Origin: Angelobacter sp036557225
Lineage (GTDB): Bacteria > Acidobacteriota > Terriglobia > Terriglobales > Acidobacteriaceae
Direction of reading: 5' to 3'
Assembly: GCA_036557225.1 (NCBI GenBank)
Contig: DATBHX010000148.1
Span: 62,001 to 126,000 of the forward strand
DNA length: 64,000 bases
Position 1 is the stretch's first letter. Every line of letters starts with the position of its first letter. The notes under the pieces are model-generated. The model had not been told where the DNA came from. It made no database searches and saw only the letters and a program-made list of their open reading frames with translations. Positions 16,750 to 27,000 of the stretch are shown here, one piece after another. The position numbers and the translations under genes were made by a program.

Positions 16750-18960
16750 TCAGCTCGCTTTCACCAACTTTGCGTAAGGACCATGTTCGTTACGGATCAT
16801 TTCTTCATGCCTGCCACGCTGAACGATATTCCCGGCGGAGAGGACGATGATCTCGTCACAGTCACGAATGGTGCTGAGACGGTGCGCCACAACCAGGCAG
16901 CTACAGCCGCGGCTGCGGAGTTGATCGTCAATCGTTTTCTCCGAGCTGGCGTCCAATGCGCTGGTGGCTTCATCCAGCACCAGAATGCGCGGACCATTCA
17001 CGAGGGCACGGGCGATCTCCATACGTTGCCGCTGTCCGCCGCTGAAATTGCGGCCGCCTTCTTCCAGTTCGGCGTCGTAACCGCCGGTGCGGGCCGTGAT
17101 TTCCGTGTGAATCGCAGCGTCTTTGGCGGCGCGCACCAGCACGGATTCTTCAATCGTTTGATCCCACAGCGTAAGGTTCTGGCGGATCGAGCCTTCGAAC
17201 ATGGAGATGTCCTGGTCCACAAACGCGATGGAGCTGGTGAGTACGCTCTGGGGAATGTCATTCCGCTTGTGGCCATCGAATAGAACTTCTCCCGACCACG
17301 GCTCGTAAAGACCGGCAACAATCTTGGCAACCGTAGATTTGCCGCTGCCGGAGCCTCCAACCACAGCAACCCGCTGTCCGGGCTTGATGGACAAGCTGAA
17401 GTTCTTGAGCAGAGGAGGATCCAGGCGGCTATAGCCGAATGTGATATCGCGCAGTTCGAGATAGCCTTCAAGTTTCGGGACGTTGGCGGCCGGTTGCGGC
17501 ACCAACTCCGCATTGGAAGCCGCAGGATAGTTCAGCACATCGTCGAGCCGGGTGAGGTCGCCGTGTGCCTGCTGCAACTTGCTGCTGAGGTCGACAAGCC
17601 GGTTCACAGGTTCGACAAACCCGCTCATCAGGCCTTGAAAGGCAATCAGCATGCCCAGGGTGAGGATGCCATCCATCACGCGCAATCCGCCGATGCCCAG
17701 GACGGCAACTGAATTCAACGCCGTAAGAAATGGAGGAATGGTGGAGAGAAACTGTGAAGATGCCCCGAGGTCTTGCTCGGCGTTGACAACTTTGGCCTGG
17801 TATCCGGCCCACCGGGAGAAATAATCCATTTCCGCGCCGGTGGACTTCACAGTCTCAATCATCTGGAGCCCGGCCATGGAAACGCCAAGGAGCTTGCCGC
17901 GCTCCTGGAGAAGACGCCGGTTGTCGTCGGCACGCTTGCGCGAAACGTAGCGCAGGGCGGCAAGGTTCACCAGCGCGATGGAGATGCCGATGAGGGTCAG
18001 GACGACGTCATAGTGAAACATGAGCGCGGCATAAAACGCGATCAGGAGCAAATTCACAATGTTGGTGGCCAGGTCGCCGGAGAGAAGATTGGCCACACTG
18101 TCATTCACGTCTATACGGGTGGCGATGTCGCCGGCAAAACGCTGGGAAAAGAATTCCATGGGCATGCGCAAAACATGCCAGAAGAACTTGGCGGAGGAAG
18201 TGAGCGACAGTTTGGTTTGCATGCGCAGCAAAGAGTGTTGCTGCAGCGCCGTGATGATACCTTTCAAAATGATGGTGAGCGCCATGGCGAGCAAGATCGG
18301 CTTGAGCCAGTTGGTATTGCCGTTCACCAGAAAGTCATCAACGTAAACGCGGGAGAAGACAGGAATGGCAACGTTCGGCGCCACCAGTGCCAGCGTGGCC
18401 AGCACAACATAGGTGAGCGCAAGGCGGCTTCCAGGCAGGCGTCTCTTGAGCGCTTTAAAGATGTTGGGTTTTTCCCCGCCTTTTTGGAACTCGGGCTTCT
18501 TCTCAAAGGTCAGGACGACGCCGGTGAAAGCGATATCGAATTCTTCGTCGGTTACCGTCCTGGGGCCGACCGCCGGATCATTCAGGTAGGCTTTGTGCTT
18601 GCCGAATCCCTCAACGACGACGAAGTGGTTGAAGTTCCAAAAAACGATGTAAGGTGCTTTCAGGTCCTTTAAGGCAGCCAGTTCCTTTTTATAGCCCTTG
18701 GCATCGAGCCCATATTGGCGTGCAGCTTTCAACACGTTGTTGGCTTTGCTGCCGTCGCGGGAGACGCCGCAGGCGCTACGCAACTGCTCGAGGGGAACAA
18801 ACCGGCCGTAATAACCCAGAATGATGCCCAGGGCTGCAGCCCCGCATTCCACCGCCTCCATCTGCAATACCGTGGGCGTGCGCACGCGAGATTTCTTCAT
18901 CGCAGGCAGTGGCTGCGGCGCGGATGCTTGAGTTGGCGGAGCTGAAGCAGCTGTTGCCAT
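16750..18960 (-). CDS. NHLM-type ABC exporter with C39 peptidase (TIGR03796-like)
   Basis: 736 residues. The N-terminal C39 peptidase domain carries catalytic Cys in VLQMEAVECGAAALG (about 31-45), His in FNHFVVVEG (near 110) and Asp in NDPAVGPR (near 128). A six-helix membrane domain follows, then an ATPase with GGSGSGKS (Walker A), FSGGQRQRMEIARALV (signature) and ILVLDEATSALD (Walker B). Such transporters cut after the double-glycine of the leader during export; the precursor 4.8 kb downstream ends its leader in VAGG. The gene starts four bases after the HlyD gene, and the operon supplies adaptor and outer membrane channel. Confidence 0.93.
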   Translation of the reverse strand: MATAASAPPTQASAPQPLPAMKKSRVRTPTVLQMEAVECGAAALGIILGYYGRFVPLEQLRSACGVSRDGSKANNVLKAARQYGLDAKGYKKELAALKDLKAPYIVFWNFNHFVVVEGFGKHKAYLNDPAVGPRTVTDEEFDIAFTGVVLTFEKKPEFQKGGEKPNIFKALKRRLPGSRLALTYVVLATLALVAPNVAIPVFSRVYVDDFLVNGNTNWLKPILLAMALTIILKGIITALQQHSLLRMQTKLSLTSSAKFFWHVLRMPMEFFSQRFAGDIATRIDVNDSVANLLSGDLATNIVNLLLIAFYAALMFHYDVVLTLIGISIALVNLAALRYVSRKRADDNRRLLQERGKLLGVSMAGLQMIETVKSTGAEMDYFSRWAGYQAKVVNAEQDLGASSQFLSTIPPFLTALNSVAVLGIGGLRVMDGILTLGMLIAFQGLMSGFVEPVNRLVDLSSKLQQAHGDLTRLDDVLNYPAASNAELVPQPAANVPKLEGYLELRDITFGYSRLDPPLLKNFSLSIKPGQRVAVVGGSGSGKSTVAKIVAGLYEPWSGEVLFDGHKRNDIPQSVLTSSIAFVDQDISMFEGSIRQNLTLWDQTIEESVLVRAAKDAAIHTEITARTGGYDAELEEGGRNFSGGQRQRMEIARALVNGPRILVLDEATSALDASSEKTIDDQLRSRGCSCLVVAHRLSTIRDCDEIIVLSAGNIVQRGRHEEMIRNEHGPYAKLVKAS

Positions 18961-18964
18961 ATCG

Positions 18965-20218
18965 TTAATTCACACCCAGTTTGTCCTTCATATAAGGAAG
19001 CACTAAAGTGATCGGCCTCTGCTGCCGCGTTACCACCTGGACCGTGCAGAGCGTGCCGCTGGTTAACAAAACCGGCGGGCCCTTGGACGTGGACCATTGA
19101 AATCCGCTCGGAGTATCGAGGCTCGTGTTTAGGGCGATACGCACTTCAGTGACCGGTCCGGCGGTGCTGAGCGCCGCAGAGAGCGTTTCATTCTCAAAGT
19201 TACGCATCAACGCTGCGGGCGTGGCCGGATAATCGGAAACGTGAGTCACCACACCGCGAATGAAGCCGTATTCTTCGCGCTTGATGTTGGAAGGAGAAAC
19301 CTGCGCATCCATTCCAGCTTTGGTGTCTTTGGCCTGCAGCGATGGAAGATAAGCGACCAGTTCAAGGTTCTGGGCGTCCGGCTGAATGCTGAGCGCAGGC
19401 TGACCCGCGATCACGGAGGCGCCGGGTGAAACCTTCAACTCCAGGACCTGGCCGGCATAAGGGCTGACCACATTCTCGGCCAGGGCAAGCTCTTTTTGCG
19501 CCTCGGCCAGATCGCGCTGTTGCTGCGAAATGCGCGTGCGCATATCGGCGTCATCCTGGTTCGGCTGTGTGTCAGCAGTGAATTTCTGTGCTTCAAATTG
19601 CTTGATCTGGGCGTGCAGCCCGGCAATCTGATCTCTTGTATCAATCAACTTCTGTTTCGACACCAGTGATTGTTGTTTGGTGATGAGGCCCTTAGCCAGA
19701 AGCTGTTCTTCGGCCGTAATCTGCTCCTGGGTCAGCTTGATTTGCTCGTCCAACTCGCTGATCTGGCGCTCGGCGTTGGCGACTTGCCGGTCCAGTGCGT
19801 CCACTTGCAGTTTGGCTGACTTGCGCTTGGTTTCGAGAGCGTGCTCTCTTTCGCGCAAGGCTTCCTGGAGAGCTTGCTCCGCTGCTCTGGCTTTCTGCTC
19901 AAGCACGGGCTGAGCTACAGTCGCCACCACCTGGTCGGCTTTGATTCTGTCGCCGACTTTTGCGTTCACTTTCATGACCACGCCGTCGCCACGGGTGACC
20001 ACATTCAGGACGCCGCCGGTGCGAATGATCACGCCCTGGCCGGCTGCCGTCGTGACGATGGTGCCTTTGTAAGCCCAGACGGCGGTGGTTGCTAAAAGGA
20101 GCACAATGGCGCCGAGGCCAGCCCAAGCCCGCGGGCTGGTGACCCGCAATAGCTGATCCAGTTGTTCCGGCGATGCCAGCCTTTCCAGCGAAACCTGACG
20201 AAACAATTTTGTGTTCAT
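18965..20218 (-). CDS. HlyD-family membrane fusion protein of the NHLM exporter
   Basis: 417 residues. A single N-terminal membrane helix (AWAGLGAIVLLLATTAVWAY, about 32-51) is followed by a lipoyl-like half motif, a long coiled coil (about 105-250, rich in Glu, Gln and Lys), and a beta-barrel region with the second lipoyl half (VVSPYAGQVLELKVSPGASV). This is the periplasmic adaptor connecting the ABC transporter to the outer membrane channel, matching the NHLM HlyD group (TIGR03794-like). It sits ten bases after the TolC-like gene and four before the C39 exporter, so the whole channel is encoded in order. Confidence 0.92.
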   Translation of the reverse strand: MNTKLFRQVSLERLASPEQLDQLLRVTSPRAWAGLGAIVLLLATTAVWAYKGTIVTTAAGQGVIIRTGGVLNVVTRGDGVVMKVNAKVGDRIKADQVVATVAQPVLEQKARAAEQALQEALREREHALETKRKSAKLQVDALDRQVANAERQISELDEQIKLTQEQITAEEQLLAKGLITKQQSLVSKQKLIDTRDQIAGLHAQIKQFEAQKFTADTQPNQDDADMRTRISQQQRDLAEAQKELALAENVVSPYAGQVLELKVSPGASVIAGQPALSIQPDAQNLELVAYLPSLQAKDTKAGMDAQVSPSNIKREEYGFIRGVVTHVSDYPATPAALMRNFENETLSAALSTAGPVTEVRIALNTSLDTPSGFQWSTSKGPPVLLTSGTLCTVQVVTRQQRPITLVLPYMKDKLGVN

Positions 20219-20228
20219 AGTTACGTGC

Positions 20229-21839
20229 TCATGGCCGTTCCTGTGGTGCTCTCATGAACGGTAAAGTTGAAAACGTTCCCGGATCGATTTCCTGAGTGGT
20301 CTTGTCAGGAGCGGTCAAAAGAGTCCCGGTGGCAAAGCGGAACTGCGTTAAAGCCAGGGCATAGGCCTGCTGCGCCTGCACCTGCTCCTGCAACGCGCTG
20401 TTGAGCTTGTCTTCTACGGTCAGCACATCAACGATAGAGCCGATTCCGCCGCGATATTTTTCGTGTTCGCCGACCAATGCCGCCTGGAATGCTTCCACGG
20501 CCTGGCGTGAATTTTTCAATCGCAGAATGGCGTTCCGCACGCCCTGCACAGAGGTGACCACCTGTGAACTGATGGTGCGGGCCAGGTCATCTCCCTTGAG
20601 CCGGGCCTGCTGGGCCGATGCATCGGCCTGGTGAAGAGCGCCGCGGGCCGCCTGGTTGGCGCCGGAAAACGAATAGACAAAGCCGACACTCGAGTTCGCG
20701 CCCTGAATGTTGTTGAAGGGACCGTTGAGGAAATTGTTAAACGTGCGGCCTTCTGCGAGTCCGGAATAACCGCCGGAGAAACTGAGATCAATTTGTGGAA
20801 GCAGGCGGTTTTTAGCGGCAGTCAACAGAGTTCCCGCGGCTGCGCTGCGCCGGCCGGTCGCGAGGTAATCTGCCCGCCGGTGCAAGGCTTCCTCAAAGTA
20901 GTACTCGAGTGATGGATAGGTATTGGATGGCAGCGCCTGATTTTCTCCATCAGGAAAATTGTCAGCGAGTTCAGCGACATCCTGCAGTACGGCTGCGGGG
21001 GCCTGTCCCATATCGAGAGCCAGCTGGGCCTGGGCTGTGATCACGTCCTGCTCCGCTGCGATGCGCGAAGATGTGCGCTGGGCGTAGTTAGCCGTTACCT
21101 CATTCATATCGTTGCGCGGTGAGTGGTCCGCTTCCACCATGGCTTGCACATTTTCGACATAGGTCTTGCCGCGGGCTTCAGCGTCAAGGGCGATCGCAAG
21201 GTTGCGGCGGGCCGCCACCAGGTTCCAATAATCGGTGGCAGTGGCGGCGATCAACTGTGACATGAGCTGGTTCAGATCGAATAATGAGGCATCTACTTCT
21301 GCCAGCGCGGCACGCTCCTGGGCGGCAACCACATTGTGTCCCCGTCCGCGCAAGAGAGGGACAGTGACGATCAGGCCCAGGCTGGATGCATTCTGCCCGG
21401 TAGTGTTGAAAAGATTGTCAGTGGAGCGGCCCAAACCGAAAGTAGGCGTTATGCTGACGCCATTGCGTAGTAGCCGCGCAAACGAAAGACTATAAGTTGT
21501 CGAATAGCTGGTCTGGCTTGTAACGGGTATTCCTGGCTGTGAATCCTGAGTGATTTCGGATGCAGTCAAAGGAAGCATGCTTCTTGCCTGGGTCACTCCA
21601 CTTGTAGTGACCGTATCAAAAGCGGACGAGGCCTGCTCACGCAGGCCGCGGCTAAACTGCACCTGGGCAGCCTGCGACTTCAGTTGCGGGTGATTCAATA
21701 GAGTAGCCTGGACGGCATCAAGAATAGTGAGCCCTGGTTTTGCTGATGGCTCGGGCGTGGCCTGCGAATAGAGTTGTGTCCAGCCGGAAAGTAGCAAAAG
21801 CAGCAGAACCGCGGCCGTTTTATTGACGACAGCTTTCAT
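20229..21839 (-). CDS. TolC-like outer membrane efflux protein
   Basis: 536 residues. A signal peptide is seen (KTAAVLLLLLLSGWTQLYSQA, about 7-27). It is followed by two long repeats rich in Ala, Gln, Leu and Ser with the helical-hairpin look of TolC family channels, such as TILDAVQATLLNHPQLKSQA near 38 and RRNLAIALDAEARGKTYVEN. It would form the outer membrane exit duct for the exported peptide. It is the first gene of the export/precursor unit. A sigma-54-like promoter lies about 35 bp before the ATG, with a perfect palindrome further upstream. Presence of TolC shows that the host is diderm. Confidence 0.9.
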   Translation of the reverse strand: MKAVVNKTAAVLLLLLLSGWTQLYSQATPEPSAKPGLTILDAVQATLLNHPQLKSQAAQVQFSRGLREQASSAFDTVTTSGVTQARSMLPLTASEITQDSQPGIPVTSQTSYSTTYSLSFARLLRNGVSITPTFGLGRSTDNLFNTTGQNASSLGLIVTVPLLRGRGHNVVAAQERAALAEVDASLFDLNQLMSQLIAATATDYWNLVAARRNLAIALDAEARGKTYVENVQAMVEADHSPRNDMNEVTANYAQRTSSRIAAEQDVITAQAQLALDMGQAPAAVLQDVAELADNFPDGENQALPSNTYPSLEYYFEEALHRRADYLATGRRSAAAGTLLTAAKNRLLPQIDLSFSGGYSGLAEGRTFNNFLNGPFNNIQGANSSVGFVYSFSGANQAARGALHQADASAQQARLKGDDLARTISSQVVTSVQGVRNAILRLKNSRQAVEAFQAALVGEHEKYRGGIGSIVDVLTVEDKLNSALQEQVQAQQAYALALTQFRFATGTLLTAPDKTTQEIDPGTFSTLPFMRAPQERP

Positions 21840-21874
21840 CGGGGGAGATGGTTTTTATATGACGCTGTCAGCCC

Positions 21875-21890
21875 AGCACTAAGACTGCCA
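21875..21890 (-). promoter_or_regulatory. Candidate sigma-54 (-24/-12) promoter for the export/precursor unit
   Basis: The minus strand reads TGGCAGTCTTAGTGCT. GG and GC are ten bases apart, and TGGCA and TGCT match the sigma-54 consensus TGGCAC-N5-TTGC(A/T). Transcription would start near 21864, about 25 nt before the TolC-like ATG at 21839. A perfect 15-bp palindrome lies about 156 bp further upstream, as expected for an enhancer-binding activator. Confidence 0.6.
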
Positions 21891-22037
21891 TGTGATCTGG
21901 TTGGCGAATAGATCTCAACTTGCAATCAGATCTCAAAAAACTGGGTCTGCATTTTCATGGATAGCTAAACCAGCCTCGCTATCCAAAAATGGCCTAAAGC
22001 ATACAACTCCCCTCAAGCTTAAACAAGCAAGTTGAGA

Positions 22038-22052
22038 GTTCCAAAATGGAAC
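22038..22052. promoter_or_regulatory. Perfect palindrome GTTCCAAAATGGAAC, candidate activator site
   Basis: Arms GTTCCA and TGGAAC are perfectly complementary around AAA. Three close variants occur at 4304, 4663 and 8513, all within the RiPP locus. The site is centred about 156 bp upstream of the sigma-54-like element at 21875-21890. Confidence 0.6.
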
Positions 22053-22329
22053 AACTATTACTATTTTGGTCTAAGGTTGTTCGCACAATTTATGAAGCAT
22101 ACTGTGATCGATAAGGACTTTGCTGAATCGCTGCATAGCTAAAGCTTTTATGGTATTGTGATTCCTCATTCGGCGATTTGGTATAGGAACCGACAAGCAT
22201 TGTTACGGCTCTTCAAGCATGCCAAACCATGCCGAGCTTGCCCTAACAGACTGAACATAGGGTCAGCAATGTTGTAGCGTTCAGCTGGAAAGCGTTGCCA
22301 GCGAGCGCTCGAGGGCAAGGGGAGCGCCA

Positions 22330-24024
22330 ATGAAGTCTGCCTCATCGATGGTTTCAAGAGAGGCCTTGGCCGGCATTCGTACCAAGATTCGTACTCGCCT
22401 GCATCAGATCATTTCCTACGCTGAAATCATGATGGAAGCCGGGGCCACCGAAACCGGCAAGCATCGCGAAGCTGCTCTTTCCCTCATTCTTGATCTTTCG
22501 GAACAGGTCCTGCGCGCAACCGCACAGTTTCCTGCGACCTACGAAAATGCGGAAGATTTTGTTCGCGATCTGCAGACAAGAGCTTTGGGGCCAACGCAAG
22601 AGATGGTTGTGCTGGCTGGGCAATTGCAGGCGCGTTGCCAGGAAAAGAGTGATGCCGCACTTTCAGACGCGACCAAGCTATTTGAAAGCGCACGCGAATT
22701 CGAGCGGATGTTGAACGAAACCGGAACGGCTGAAGCGGTGGAACCCACGCCAACGACAGCCGCAGCGTCGCCGAGTTCACTCGCCGTCCAAAGTCTCGCG
22801 GCGAAAAATGGAACTCGTTCCGGTGGTGGAGAGAAGGGACTACTGCTGGTTGTGGATGACAATGAGGGAAACCGCGACGTCTTGTCGCGCCGCCTGTTGC
22901 GCGACGGCTGTGAAGTCATGCTGGCGGAATCAGGACGGCAGGCGCTGCGGATGGCGCGCCGCTATAAATTTGACCTCATCCTGCTGGACATCATGATGCC
23001 GGAGATGGATGGCTTCGCGGTCCTGGGGGAATTGAAGAAAGATCCGAAACTATTACACATTCCTGTGATCATGATCTCCGCGCTGGACGAAATTGAAAGC
23101 GTGGTGCGCTGCATTGAAATGGGCGCCGACGACTATCTGATGAAGCCGTTTAATCCAGTCCTGCTGCGCGCGCGCGTCAACGCCTTGCTGGAGCGCAAGC
23201 ATTTGCGCGACCTGGAGCAGCGTAAGGCGGAGGAATTGCAAGCAGCTTTTGTTGAGATCCAGGAGCAGCGCGCCAAGACAGAGCAGTTGTTGTTGAACAT
23301 TCTTCCCGCCAGTGTCGCGGAGGAGTTGCAGGCGAACGGAATGGTGCAGCCGATGTACTTCGAGGATGTCACCATCGTCTTCGCGGATTTTGTTGGCTTC
23401 ACGCTCTCCACAGAGCAGCTGCCGGCGGACGATCTGGTGGGAATACTGCACACCTACTTTACGTCGTTCGACAACATTGTGCGCCGCTATGGCCTGGAAA
23501 AGCTCAAAACTATTGGCGACTGCTACATGTTCGTTGGTGGGTTGCCCGTGCGCACTCCCTCTCATCCCGTGGATGCCGTGCTGGCTGCTTTTGATATCGT
23601 CCGCGCTACCCGGGAGCTGGCAACGCAAGGTCCGGTGGACTGGCAGGTACGCATCGGCGTGCATACGGGGCCGGTGGTCGCCGGCGTGGTTGGCATTCAC
23701 AAATTTGCTTTTGACATCTGGGGCGACGCAGTCAACTTCAGCTCACGCATGGAGTCGAGCGGCGCTCCCGGGCGGGTCAACATATCGGCCGGGACGTATC
23801 TGCGGGTGAAAGATTTCTTCGCCTGTGAGAAGCGCGGCAAAATAAAGATCAAGGATGGGCGCGAAGTAGAAATGTATTTTGCCAATGGTATCGCGCCCGC
23901 ACTGCTGCCAAGCGAGGGCATGCAGCCAATGAAATCCTTTGCCCAGCGATACAACACATATTTTCGCAAGCCGCTTCCTGTAATGCCCGAGACTGGAACT
24001 GGAGCCGGTGGATCACAGAGTTAA
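22330..24024 (+). CDS. Adenylate cyclase with receiver domain and degenerate HisKA segment
   Basis: 564 residues, ATG after AAGGGGAG. Residues 10-75 resemble a histidine-kinase dimerisation helix (IRTKIRTRLHQIISYAEIMM), but Thr stands where the H-box His should be. Residues 172-295 are a receiver domain (LLVVDDNEGNRDVLSRRLL; phospho-acceptor in LLLDIMMPEMDG would be Asp near 219). After a coiled coil, residues 350-540 are a class III cyclase: VTIVFADFVGFT and TIGDCYMFVGG give the two metal Asp. LEKLKTIGD and FDIWGDAVNF supply the Lys and Asp that specify ATP. The product should therefore be cAMP, controlled by phosphorylation. Its stop overlaps the next ATG (TAATG), coupling it to the hybrid kinase. 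Two cyclic-nucleotide-type domains are encoded in the neighbouring RiPP locus. Confidence 0.88.
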   Translation: MKSASSMVSREALAGIRTKIRTRLHQIISYAEIMMEAGATETGKHREAALSLILDLSEQVLRATAQFPATYENAEDFVRDLQTRALGPTQEMVVLAGQLQARCQEKSDAALSDATKLFESAREFERMLNETGTAEAVEPTPTTAAASPSSLAVQSLAAKNGTRSGGGEKGLLLVVDDNEGNRDVLSRRLLRDGCEVMLAESGRQALRMARRYKFDLILLDIMMPEMDGFAVLGELKKDPKLLHIPVIMISALDEIESVVRCIEMGADDYLMKPFNPVLLRARVNALLERKHLRDLEQRKAEELQAAFVEIQEQRAKTEQLLLNILPASVAEELQANGMVQPMYFEDVTIVFADFVGFTLSTEQLPADDLVGILHTYFTSFDNIVRRYGLEKLKTIGDCYMFVGGLPVRTPSHPVDAVLAAFDIVRATRELATQGPVDWQVRIGVHTGPVVAGVVGIHKFAFDIWGDAVNFSSRMESSGAPGRVNISAGTYLRVKDFFACEKRGKIKIKDGREVEMYFANGIAPALLPSEGMQPMKSFAQRYNTYFRKPLPVMPETGTGAGGSQS

Positions 24025-27000
24025 TGCCAGCAGGACGTAACAAGACTATGGCTTCCTATCCTCGACAGAGCCGGACGACCGCAAGCCGCGCCAACTACGG
24101 CTTGTTCCTGCTGGTGGCCGGAGTGGCGCTGCTGTTTCAGGGCCTCTATTCCAGGTACGTGCTTGACGTCTATCGACACCCCACGCTAAGACCGCGCGCG
24201 CCGTTTGAGTACACGACGGCAAGAATCATCAGCCGCGTGAATGAAGAAGCGCGTATCGCCGGCGCCAGGCCGGGCGACGAACTTCTCAGCATCAATGGGA
24301 CAGAATTCAAAGGCGAGCGATTGTTGCATGACGCATTGCTTCAGTCGGGGCCGGGCGGTTCGATCCAGGCGGCGGTCCGGCATCCTGATGGGCACGTCGC
24401 CGTTTTCACGATCAAGATTGCTCCTTACGGTCGAGGCGCTTCGAGCGCGCAGGATTGGACGTTCGCCGTCATCGCACTGCTGTTTGTGCCGGCGTTGGCG
24501 CTTTGTCTGGGTGTACTGCTGGTTTTTGGACGGCCATGGGACCTGCGGGCATGGCTCACGCTGGCGTTGATGATGAGCTTTTCGCAGATCTATTACGTCC
24601 CCGGGTGGGATGGGCCTCTGCGGACGGTGGCGCTCGGCTATCGCGTATTGGCGTCAACCTTATTTAGCGTCTGGCTGGTACTCTTCAGCATTTATTTTCC
24701 CGAGCGCACGGCATGGGACCGCAAGCGCCCCTGGATCAAATGGCTGTTTGTAGCACCGGTGAGCTGCATCGCAATTCTGGCTTCCACGAATGCTGTGCTG
24801 GCGCAGGGACATCTCGCGTGGATCGCGCCATGGCAGCCAATATTGGAGCATCTGCAGATTGTCCAGACAATCCTGCGCCTGCTTGGGATTGTCATCTTCT
24901 TTATTGTTCTGGCCGTCAGCATTCGCCAATTCGCCGGCGCCGATGCGCGGCGAAGGCTGAAAATCCTATGGATCGGGGCTTTCATCAGCCTGGCTCCCAT
25001 GTTCGCCCTGGTGGTAACGGGACTGATACGCAGACAGAATCCGCTGGGAAGCGTCTCTACATGGATTTCATTGCCAGCGGTGCTCCTGCTCGATCTGCTT
25101 CCGTGCACCCTGGTGTATGTGATTGTGGCCCGCAGGGCTCTGGAAACTCGAGTACTTCTGCGGGAAAGCATCAAGTACGCGCTGGCGCGCCAGGGTGTAA
25201 CCATCTTTCGCTTCGCTGCGCTGGCGTCACTGCTAGGCGTAGTGATTTACGTGATACAGACAGGAAGCAAACCCGGCCCATTCCTGACCGCACTCATGGT
25301 GTTGGCTTTCCTGGCGATCGCTGTGGAGCAGACATTCGTCGAGCATCTGAACATATGGCTTGACCGTCATCTTTTTACCTCTGCTTATGACGCAGAACGG
25401 GTGCTGATTACTTTTTCCGATGTAACGCTGCGACAAGCCAGCTTCAGAGAGATGAAGCCGCTGTTCGAGGTAGTGTTGCAGGGGATTGCCAGGGCGCTGC
25501 AAGTGTCACAACCGGCAGCACTGCTGGATACAGAGCAGGGCTACAGCATTCAACAGTCGTTTGAACTGCACGCGGAGCCTTCATTGGCATTTGCGAAAGA
25601 CGGCATGACGGCCCGCTTTCTGTTGCAATCCAATTATCCGGTGAACGTCTACTTCGACGATCCTGAGTCCTGGGTCCATGGTTTGTCTCCGGCGGAACAG
25701 GAGGCGCTCAGAGCGCTGAACTCAGAAGTGCTCGTTCCCCTAGTGAGGCAGAAGGGACTCTTGGGAATGCTGAGCCTGGGCCCGAGAAAATCCGATGAGC
25801 CTTACAGCAAGCGCGATCTCGACCTCTTGCAGAGAGTCGCTTCACAGGCGGCGCTGGCGGTGGAGAACACGCGGCTTATGATGACGCTTTCCGCCGAGAT
25901 CACGGAGCGAGAACGCAAGAACGCCGAGAAGGAAGCGGCTGAACAGGCCAACCGGACCAAGAGCGACTTCCTGGCCCGCATGAGCCACGAGTTGCGCACG
26001 CCGCTGAACGCCATCATCGGCTACAGCGAGATGCTGCAGGAAGACGCGGAAGACATGGGCGAAGCAGGCTTCGTCGCCGATCTGAACAAGATCCGCTCCG
26101 CGGGCAAGCACCTGCTTTCACTGATCAACTCCATCCTCGACATCTCAAAGATTGAAGCCGGGAAAATGGAGCTCTACCTGGAGCCTTTCACCATCCAGAA
26201 GCTCATTGAAGATACGGTGCCGATTGTTGAGCCGCTGGTCGGCAAAAACGGCAACCGCCTGCAGGTCGATGTACCGGAAGACATCGGTAACATGGTGGCG
26301 GACATGGTCAAGGTGCGGCAAACGCTGTTCAATCTCCTGAGCAATGCATCGAAATTCACTGAAAAGGGTGTAATTACCCTGGGCGCACGATGCGATCGCA
26401 AAGGAGGCGAGGACTGGATCCTGTTCAACGTGACCGACACGGGAATCGGCATGACGGAAGAACAGAAAGGCAGGCTCTTTGCCGCTTTCACCCAGGCAGA
26501 TAACTCAATCACCAGCAAATATGGCGGCACGGGCCTGGGGCTTGCCATAAGCCGTCACTTTTGCCGGATGATGGGCGGCGATATTCGCGTAGACAGCGAA
26601 GTCGGGAAAGGAACCACGTTTACGGTCGTACTCCCGCGCAAAGTCGCTCGCGAAGAAGAAGCGCCTAAGGAGCCCGTTGAGGAGGAAACTCCCAGTCATG
26701 CTGAGCCATCGATTGCGACGGTTCTGATGATCGACGACGATCCGGCAACCTGCGATCTGATGCAGAGAAAGCTGGGTTCGGAAGGAGTGCGCGTTATCGG
26801 CGCTACATCCGGCGAGGAAGGGCTGCAAAAGGCCGCTGAGCTGCATCCTGACGTAATTACCCTCGACATATTAATGGAGGGAATGAACGGGTGGGCGGTG
26901 TTGTCAAAATTGAAAGCTGATCCGGCCCTCGCCGATATTCCGGTGATCATGCTGACCGTGATGGAAGAGAAACAAAAAGGACTTTCCCTGGGAGTTGCGG

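Larger units (their letters stand above)
21840..22329. other. 490-bp divergent intergenic region between the RiPP unit and the signalling unit
   Basis: No gene is visible on either strand. It contains the sigma-54-like promoter (21875-21890, minus) and the perfect palindrome (22038-22052). The half nearest the adenylate cyclase (22053-22329) is AT-rich but shows no clear promoter of a known type; the cyclase has a good ribosome-binding site (AAGGGGAG) before ATG 22330. Confidence 0.6.
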
